From contig CACKCD010000006.1 in assembly GCA_902598595.1 (NCBI GenBank), positions 1 through 41,332 of the forward strand: a stretch of 41,332 nucleotides of DNA, read 5' to 3'. Of the stretch, positions 35,127 to 41,332 are shown piece by piece (position 1 is the first letter of the stretch; each line of letters begins with the position of its first letter). Under the pieces are notes generated by a model that worked only from the letters and a program-made list of their open reading frames with translations, was not told where the DNA came from and did not search any database. Made by a program: the position numbers and the translations under genes. Source of the stretch: an uncultured Pelagibacteraceae bacterium (GTDB taxonomy: Bacteria > Pseudomonadota > Alphaproteobacteria > Pelagibacterales > Pelagibacteraceae).

Positions 35127-36356
35127 ATGTCTTTAAAAGATAAAAAAATTTTAATGATTATTGGTGGTGGTATATCAGCCTACAAAGCTCTTGATCTTAT
35201 AAGATTATTAAAAAAAAATAATGTTGATGTAAAAACTATCCTAACTAAGAGCGGCAAAGAATTTGTTACTCCTCTTTCAATTACAACTTTAACAAAAAAT
35301 AAAACATTTGAAGATATTTTTGATAAAAACAGCGAAGCTGAAATTGATCATATAGCTTTATCTAGATGGGCTGATTTAATTGTCGTTTTACCTACAACAG
35401 CAAACTTTATGACAAAATTGAGCATAGGTAAGGCTGAGGATCTAGCTACTACCGTATTGTTGGCTTCTAACAAAGATATTCTTTTAGTTCCTGCTATGAA
35501 TGTTCGAATGTGGCTTCATAAAGCTACACAAAATAATTTAAAAATTTTACAAGATTATGGATATAATTTTATTGGTCCTGAGAGAGGAGAAATGGCTTGT
35601 GGTGAATACGGAGAAGGAAAGATGTCAAGTCCAAGACAAATTTATTCTTACTTAAAAAATTATTTTTTTGAAAAAAATTTAGTTAAAAAAAAAAATTTTA
35701 AAGCTTTAGTTACCACAGGTCCAACTAGAGAATATTTAGATCCTGTAAGATACATCTCTAATGAGTCAAGTGGAAAGCAAGGTTATGAGGTAGCTATAGC
35801 TTTAAAAAAATTGGGTATAAAAACTAAGTTAATAGCTGGACCTTCTAATTTCATTTCTTCTAAAAACTTAAAAATTAAAAAAATAATTTCTGCTAAGCAA
35901 ATGATGCAGGAAGTTAAAAATTCTCTTCCAGTTGATATAGCAGTTTGTGCAGCTGCGGTTTCAGACTTCAGGCCAATCAATAAAAGTAAGAACAAAATTA
36001 AAAAAAGTAAAACAAATTTTGATAATATACAGTTAGAAAAAAATCCAGATATTTTAGATTATTTAAGTAAAAATAATAAAGCTAGACCCAAAATAGTAGT
36101 TGGTTTTTCTGCAGAGACAGAAAATGTTATTCAAAATTCGAAAATTAAAATTAAAGAAAAATACTGTGATTTAATTATTGCGAATGATGTTTCCGAAAAG
36201 GACTCTGGATTCAATTCTGATTATAATAAAGTTTCAATAATAGATAAAAAAGGTAAAATTAAATCTATCCCAAAAAATAAAAAAAGTTATATTGCTAATA
36301 CAATTGCTAAAATTATATTAGATAAACTTTTGATGAATGATAAAAATATTAATTAA
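35127..36356 (+). CDS. coaBC: Bifunctional phosphopantothenoylcysteine decarboxylase/synthetase
   Basis: Coenzyme A biosynthesis enzyme of 409 aa. The N-terminal flavoprotein CoaC domain has GGGISAYKALDLIRLLKK, the His-containing IDHIALSRWADLIVVLPTTANF, PAMNVRMW and the active-site cysteine loop GEMACGEYGEGKM. The C-terminal CoaB domain has TTGPTREYLDPVRYISNESSGKQGYEVA and the CTP-binding region VCAAAVSDFRP. It overlaps the next gene dut by 20 bases, an alphaproteobacterial gene order (coaBC-dut). Confidence 0.96.
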   Translation: MSLKDKKILMIIGGGISAYKALDLIRLLKKNNVDVKTILTKSGKEFVTPLSITTLTKNKTFEDIFDKNSEAEIDHIALSRWADLIVVLPTTANFMTKLSIGKAEDLATTVLLASNKDILLVPAMNVRMWLHKATQNNLKILQDYGYNFIGPERGEMACGEYGEGKMSSPRQIYSYLKNYFFEKNLVKKKNFKALVTTGPTREYLDPVRYISNESSGKQGYEVAIALKKLGIKTKLIAGPSNFISSKNLKIKKIISAKQMMQEVKNSLPVDIAVCAAAVSDFRPINKSKNKIKKSKTNFDNIQLEKNPDILDYLSKNNKARPKIVVGFSAETENVIQNSKIKIKEKYCDLIIANDVSEKDSGFNSDYNKVSIIDKKGKIKSIPKNKKSYIANTIAKIILDKLLMNDKNIN

Positions 36357-36777
36357 AAGACTGTCCAGAGAAGTTTCACTACCCAAATACGAAACGAATG
36401 GATCTTCTGGCATGGATTTAGCAGCAAACGTTAGTGATATAGTTAATATTGAACCAGGCAAGACAGCAATTATTCCTACTGGTTTAGCACTATCTATACC
36501 AAAAGGATTTGAAGTGCAAATTAGGCCAAGATCAGGTCTGGCAGCTAAACAAAAAATAAGTGTTTTAAATACACCGGGTACAATCGATGCTGATTATAGA
36601 GGTGAAATAAAAGTAATATTAATCAATCTTGGTCAAGAGTCATTTAAAGTGGATAAAGGTCTACGCGTCGCTCAAATGGTTGTGTGTCCAGTAGTTCAAG
36701 CCCAACTAAAAGAAGTGAATGATTTAAATGAAACAGAACGAGGCAAAGGTGGATTTGGATCTACTGGAACTAAATAA
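36337..36777 (+). CDS. dut: dUTP diphosphatase
   Basis: Trimeric dUTPase of 146 aa that hydrolyses dUTP to dUMP and pyrophosphate, keeping uracil out of DNA. All five motifs are visible: SSGMDLAA, PRSGLAAK, GTIDADYRGEIKVILIN, LRVAQMVV and the C-terminal RGKGGFGSTG. The start ATG lies inside the coaBC 3' end (20-base overlap) in another frame. A uracil-sparing enzyme is expected in an AT-rich genome. Confidence 0.97.
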   Translation: MIKILIKRLSREVSLPKYETNGSSGMDLAANVSDIVNIEPGKTAIIPTGLALSIPKGFEVQIRPRSGLAAKQKISVLNTPGTIDADYRGEIKVILINLGQESFKVDKGLRVAQMVVCPVVQAQLKEVNDLNETERGKGGFGSTGTK

Positions 36778-36785
36778 TTCTGAAA

Positions 36786-37529
36786 ATGAAAATTAACTTA
36801 GGCCAATTTAAAAGATTTGAAAAACAAATAATATTAAAAAAAATTGGTTTAGCAGGACAAAAGAAAATATTGTCCGCAAATGTTTTAATTATAGGTATGG
36901 GTGGATTGGGGTGTCCTCTTCTTACTTATTTAGCTGCTTCGGGAGTTGGTAAAATCGGTATTGTTGATTTTGATAAAGTTGAAATTTCAAATTTAAATAG
37001 ACAAACTTTATTTAATTCAAAAGACATTGGTAAATATAAAGTAAACCAAGCAAAAAAAGTAATTAATAAAATAAATAAGAAAATAAAAATTATTTCATTT
37101 AAAAAAAAATTAACATCTAAAAATATTAATAAAATTTTTAATAGTTATAATATCATATGCGACGGCACAGATAATTATAATACTAGATATTTAATAAATG
37201 ATTACTGCATAAAAAATAAAAAAATATTAATCACATCTGCTATAAGTAAATTTGATGGTCTATTAATGAAATTTGATTTTACGAAAAAAGGACCTTGTTA
37301 TAGATGTTTTATGCCAAGCCCTCCAGATTTTGAAAAAAACTGTCAAACAGAGGGCATTTTTTCTCCTGTAGCCGGAATCATGGGATCTCTACAAGCTAAT
37401 GAAGTTTTAAAAAGTATTCTAAATAGTAAAAATGATCTAAAAAATCGCTTGCTCATATTTGATGCTTTGAAAACTGAATTCAGAAAATCCATAATATCAA
37501 TTAACCCAGGGTGTATAAATAAATGTTAA
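36786..37529 (+). CDS. HesA/MoeB/ThiF-family adenylyltransferase
   Basis: E1-like enzyme of 247 aa that adenylates the C-terminus of a sulfur-carrier protein such as MoaD or ThiS. The nucleotide-binding motif GMGGLGCPLLTYLAASGVGKIGIVDFDKVEISNLNRQ is at about 37-73, and the CDGTDNYNTRYLIND loop holds the essential aspartate. A zinc site is expected from CYRC plus a second pair at the very end, NPGCINKC; the latter is C-X3-C where C-X2-C is usual. Whether it serves molybdopterin or thiamine synthesis cannot be told, since no carrier gene is nearby. Its end overlaps the next start. Confidence 0.87.
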   Translation: MKINLGQFKRFEKQIILKKIGLAGQKKILSANVLIIGMGGLGCPLLTYLAASGVGKIGIVDFDKVEISNLNRQTLFNSKDIGKYKVNQAKKVINKINKKIKIISFKKKLTSKNINKIFNSYNIICDGTDNYNTRYLINDYCIKNKKILITSAISKFDGLLMKFDFTKKGPCYRCFMPSPPDFEKNCQTEGIFSPVAGIMGSLQANEVLKSILNSKNDLKNRLLIFDALKTEFRKSIISINPGCINKC

Positions 37530-37969
37530 AATTAATTATAATTATTACTTGTATTTTTTTTTTTCAAAGTTTTAGCTTTTCTCAAGATGAATATTTTTTA
37601 ACTTTACGCTATGATAAGGTCAATTTAAGACAAGGTCCATCTCGTGAATACCCTGTTAAGATTTTCTATAAAAAAAAATTTTTACCAGTTTTAGTTCAAG
37701 ATCAATCTGATAACTTTAGAAAAATAAGAGATCACGAAAATAATACTGGGTGGATACATATATCTCAGCTATCGAAAAAAAAAGCCGCTATAGTCATAGA
37801 TGATGATTTAATAATGTTTAAAAATCCTACTATTTACTCAAAACCTGTTGTGATACTCAAAAAAGGTAGGTTAAGTAAAATCATTAAGTGTAAAGTAGAA
37901 TGGTGCAAAGCTGAAGCAGATAATTACAAGGGGTGGGTTAAAAAAGAGAGTCTATGGGGACTTCTTTAA
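37523..37969 (+). CDS. Secreted bacterial SH3-like domain protein
   Basis: Protein of 148 aa with a signal peptide (MLKLIIIITCIFFFQSFSFSQ) and two SH3-like repeats: KVNLRQGPSREYPVKIFYKKKFLPVLVQDQSDNFRKIRDHENNTGWIHISQL, then a second ending WCKAEADNYKGWVKKESLWG. This matches the alphaproteobacterial periplasmic SH3 (DUF1058-type) family, probably binding peptidoglycan; a precise role is unknown. It is the last gene of the ubiE operon, overlapping the MoeB-like gene by seven bases, and meets the DUF2061 gene tail to tail with a four-base overlap. Confidence 0.85.
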   Translation: MLKLIIIITCIFFFQSFSFSQDEYFLTLRYDKVNLRQGPSREYPVKIFYKKKFLPVLVQDQSDNFRKIRDHENNTGWIHISQLSKKKAAIVIDDDLIMFKNPTIYSKPVVILKKGRLSKIIKCKVEWCKAEADNYKGWVKKESLWGLL

Positions 37970-38220
37970 CGACTGGCTTTATTGGAGACTCTTGAGGCCC
38001 AAAATTTATCTAGTAAAAAATACCAAACTGCGTTAGCAAGTGGTTCTACAATTGCATCTGTTAATGCTATCATAAAAGATACATCCGCTATTAACATTAG
38101 AACTGTAATAGCTATTACGAAGTGGCCAATCGTATAAACTATTGTTCTTAAAATTGAACCCTTGTTATTGCTATATATTGTTTTTGCTGAGTTAAATATC
38201 CCTGAAGTAAATTCAGTCAT
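37966..38220 (-). CDS. DUF2061 membrane protein
   Basis: Small protein of 84 aa with two hydrophobic segments. The pattern SILRTIVYTIGHFVIAITVLMLIADVSFMIALTDAIVEPLANAVWYFLLDKFWA matches DUF2061, an uncharacterised membrane family. It begins one base after the katG stop, so it should be expressed with catalase-peroxidase. No function is established; the link to peroxide defence is inference from position only. Confidence 0.75.
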   Translation of the reverse strand: MTEFTSGIFNSAKTIYSNNKGSILRTIVYTIGHFVIAITVLMLIADVSFMIALTDAIVEPLANAVWYFLLDKFWASRVSNKASR

Positions 38221-38221
38221 G

Positions 38222-40399
<2,178 letters not shown>

Positions 40400-40413
40400 T
40401 TAGCTCAATTTCT

Positions 40414-40434
40414 AGTTTATAATAATTCTAAACT
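40414..40434. promoter_or_regulatory. Irr/ICE-box-like palindrome in the katG promoter
   Basis: AGTTTATAATAATTCTAAACT is a 21-base palindrome with one mismatched pair. Its core TTTAtAA-TAA-TTCTAAA fits the known alphaproteobacterial iron-control element (TTTAGAA-N3-TTCTAAA) at all but one base. It covers the -10 element and most of the spacer of the katG promoter, a place where binding would block RNA polymerase. The neighbouring irr gene makes Irr the likely binder. Confidence 0.72.
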
Positions 40435-40444
40435 ACAAAGTCAA
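40416..40444 (-). promoter_or_regulatory. katG: Sigma-70 promoter of katG
   Basis: On the minus strand TTGACT (40444-40439) and TATAAA (40421-40416) are spaced by exactly 17 bases, one mismatch each from consensus. Transcription would start about 16 bases before the katG ATG. The palindromic operator overlaps its -10 and spacer. Confidence 0.7.
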
Positions 40445-40454
40445 TATTTGATTA

Positions 40455-40865
40455 TTATTTTTGTAATCTAATTACAACTTCAAGGTTCTTAATTTTTTTT
40501 CCTTTAGGAGGATTGGGAACTTTACTTAATTTAACTTGATTATAATTAATATCCGTCAGCTCTTTTGAGTCCTCATCGTAAAAATGATGGTGCGACTTAA
40601 TGTTCGTGTCAAAATAACTTTTGCTTTTACTAGTTAAGATCTCCTTTATGTGACCAGCTTTTGTAAATGCTTCAACTGTATTATACACGGTCGCTAAAGA
40701 AACTTTTTCACTTCCATTTTTGTTAATTTCTTTATTCAGCGTTTCAACTGTAAAATGAAAAGTCTTCTCTCTCTCAAATAAATTTTGTGCTATTAAAATT
40801 CTTTGTTTCGTTGGTCTTAAGCCAGAAGTTCTTAACTTATTAATTATAGCTTTTTTTTGCTTCAT
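40455..40865 (-). CDS. irr: Iron response regulator Irr (Fur family)
   Basis: Fur-superfamily repressor/activator of 136 aa. The DNA-binding part has LRTSGLRPTKQRILIAQNLF and the recognition helix VSLATVYNTVEAFTKAGHIKEI. The metal/haem region YFDTNIKSHHHFYDEDSKELTDI closely follows the Irr pattern (YFDTN-x3-HHHYY), including the HHH run at 92-94, which distinguishes it from Fur, Zur and PerR. In other Alphaproteobacteria Irr responds to haem and iron and acts when iron is low. Divergence from fabA is a known irr neighbourhood and supports the call. It probably regulates the adjacent katG. Confidence 0.88.
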   Translation of the reverse strand: MKQKKAIINKLRTSGLRPTKQRILIAQNLFEREKTFHFTVETLNKEINKNGSEKVSLATVYNTVEAFTKAGHIKEILTSKSKSYFDTNIKSHHHFYDEDSKELTDINYNQVKLSKVPNPPKGKKIKNLEVVIRLQK

Positions 40866-40954
40866 TTATGAACGTTATTTATATTATGTATATTCTTTAT
40901 AAAACTTTTATATTATATGGTTTATAAATCAAGAAAAAACAGCTAACTTAATAA
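40866..40954. promoter_or_regulatory. irr-fabA divergent promoter region
   Basis: An 89-base, very AT-rich gap between divergent start codons. It holds two copies of the self-complementary 8-mer TTTATAAA (40896-40903 and 40921-40928), 25 bases apart. TTTATAA is also the left arm of the katG palindrome. Several TATAAT-like elements are present, but I could not assign promoters with confidence. Confidence 0.4.
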
Positions 40955-41332
40955 ATGCAAAAAAATAGTTATGAATATGAAGAATTAATCTCTTGCGGCA
41001 AAGGAGAATTGTTTGGTGAAGGAAATGCAAAATTACCTATGCCTCCAATGTTAATGTTTGACAGAATAACGGAAATTAAAAAAGATGTGGGGGAATTTAA
41101 AAAAGGATTTATTAAAGCAGAATTAGATATTAAAGATAATCTGTGGTTTTTCGATTGTCATTTTCAAAATGATCCAGTTATGCCTGGTTGCTTAGGCTTA
41201 GATGCCATGTGGCAATTAGTTGGTTTTTATTTAGGCTGGATAGGTGAGCCAGGTAAAGGTAGAGCTTTAGGCGTAAATTCTGTAAAATTTACAGGGGAAG
41301 TTCTAAAAAAAGTCAAAATGGCAACATATGAA
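40955..41332 (+). CDS. fabA: 3-hydroxydecanoyl-ACP dehydratase/isomerase (3' partial)
   Basis: N-terminal 126 residues of FabA, absent from the ORF track because the gene runs off the window. FabA dehydrates 3-hydroxydecanoyl-ACP and isomerises the product to the cis-3 form, starting unsaturated fatty acid synthesis. The start reads [23 protein letters not shown], followed by [15 protein letters not shown]. The active site is in [21 protein letters not shown], with catalytic His69 and Asp83. In related bacteria fabA is followed by fabB and fabI. It is divergent from irr. Confidence 0.95.
   Translation, partial: MQKNSYEYEELISCGKGELFGEGNAKLPMPPMLMFDRITEIKKDVGEFKKGFIKAELDIKDNLWFFDCHFQNDPVMPGCLGLDAMWQLVGFYLGWIGEPGKGRALGVNSVKFTGEVLKKVKMATYE

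Overview
The window looks like a piece of a SAR11-type (Candidatus Pelagibacter-like) alphaproteobacterial chromosome. The evidence is the very low GC content (about 30% by eye), lysine/asparagine/isoleucine-rich proteins, gene packing with 1-20 base overlaps, and alphaproteobacterial signature genes: RegB/RegA, ChvG/ChvI, Irr next to fabA, and the mutM-ubiE-ubiB-coaBC-dut and rpsT/dnaA neighbourhoods. I saw no rRNA, tRNA, CRISPR array, phage gene or insertion sequence. No gap between genes exceeds about 220 bases.

Layout, left to right. (1) 1-3080: a purine permease (5' end outside the window) converging on a purine phosphoribosyltransferase, a DUF1330 protein, an AlkA-type DNA glycosylase and an EamA transporter. 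(2) 3093-8323, plus strand: msrA, sseA, a short RND adaptor and an RND pump, packed as one operon. (3) 8313-9801, minus strand: VanZ-like protein, secreted nuclease and a lysozyme-like lipoprotein; then gpmA on plus. (4) 10551-16218, minus strand: chvI-chvG-ahcY-tsaE-amgK-murU, followed upstream by polA. (5) 19067-20583, plus strand: an ABC-2 type ATPase and bioY. (6) 20585-26731: regA and regB lie on the minus strand but are separated by a four-gene plus-strand polyamine operon (ornithine decarboxylase-like, deoxyhypusine-synthase-like, aguB, aguA). (7) 25451-32837, minus strand: mutM, rpsT, dnaA, dnaN, gyrB, regB, a replication-initiation block. (8) 32849-37969, plus strand: ubiE-ubiB-coaBC-dut-moeB-like-SH3 protein. 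(9) 37966-40865, minus strand: irr-katG-DUF2061, divergent from fabA, whose 3' end is outside the window.

Functional themes are purine salvage, redox and oxidative-stress handling (MsrA, SseA, RegBA, KatG, Irr), muramic acid recycling (AmgK/MurU), polyamine synthesis, ubiquinone synthesis and DNA replication. Most genes are ordinary housekeeping genes.

The most interesting points are: a bacterial deoxyhypusine-synthase-like enzyme in a polyamine operon placed between regA and regB; mutually exclusive hairpins and an 11-codon overlapping reading frame in the leader of that operon; a near-perfect Irr-type palindrome inside a strong katG promoter; an RND adaptor with no room for an alpha-hairpin; and repeated motifs in the dnaA upstream region, which is a candidate replication origin.
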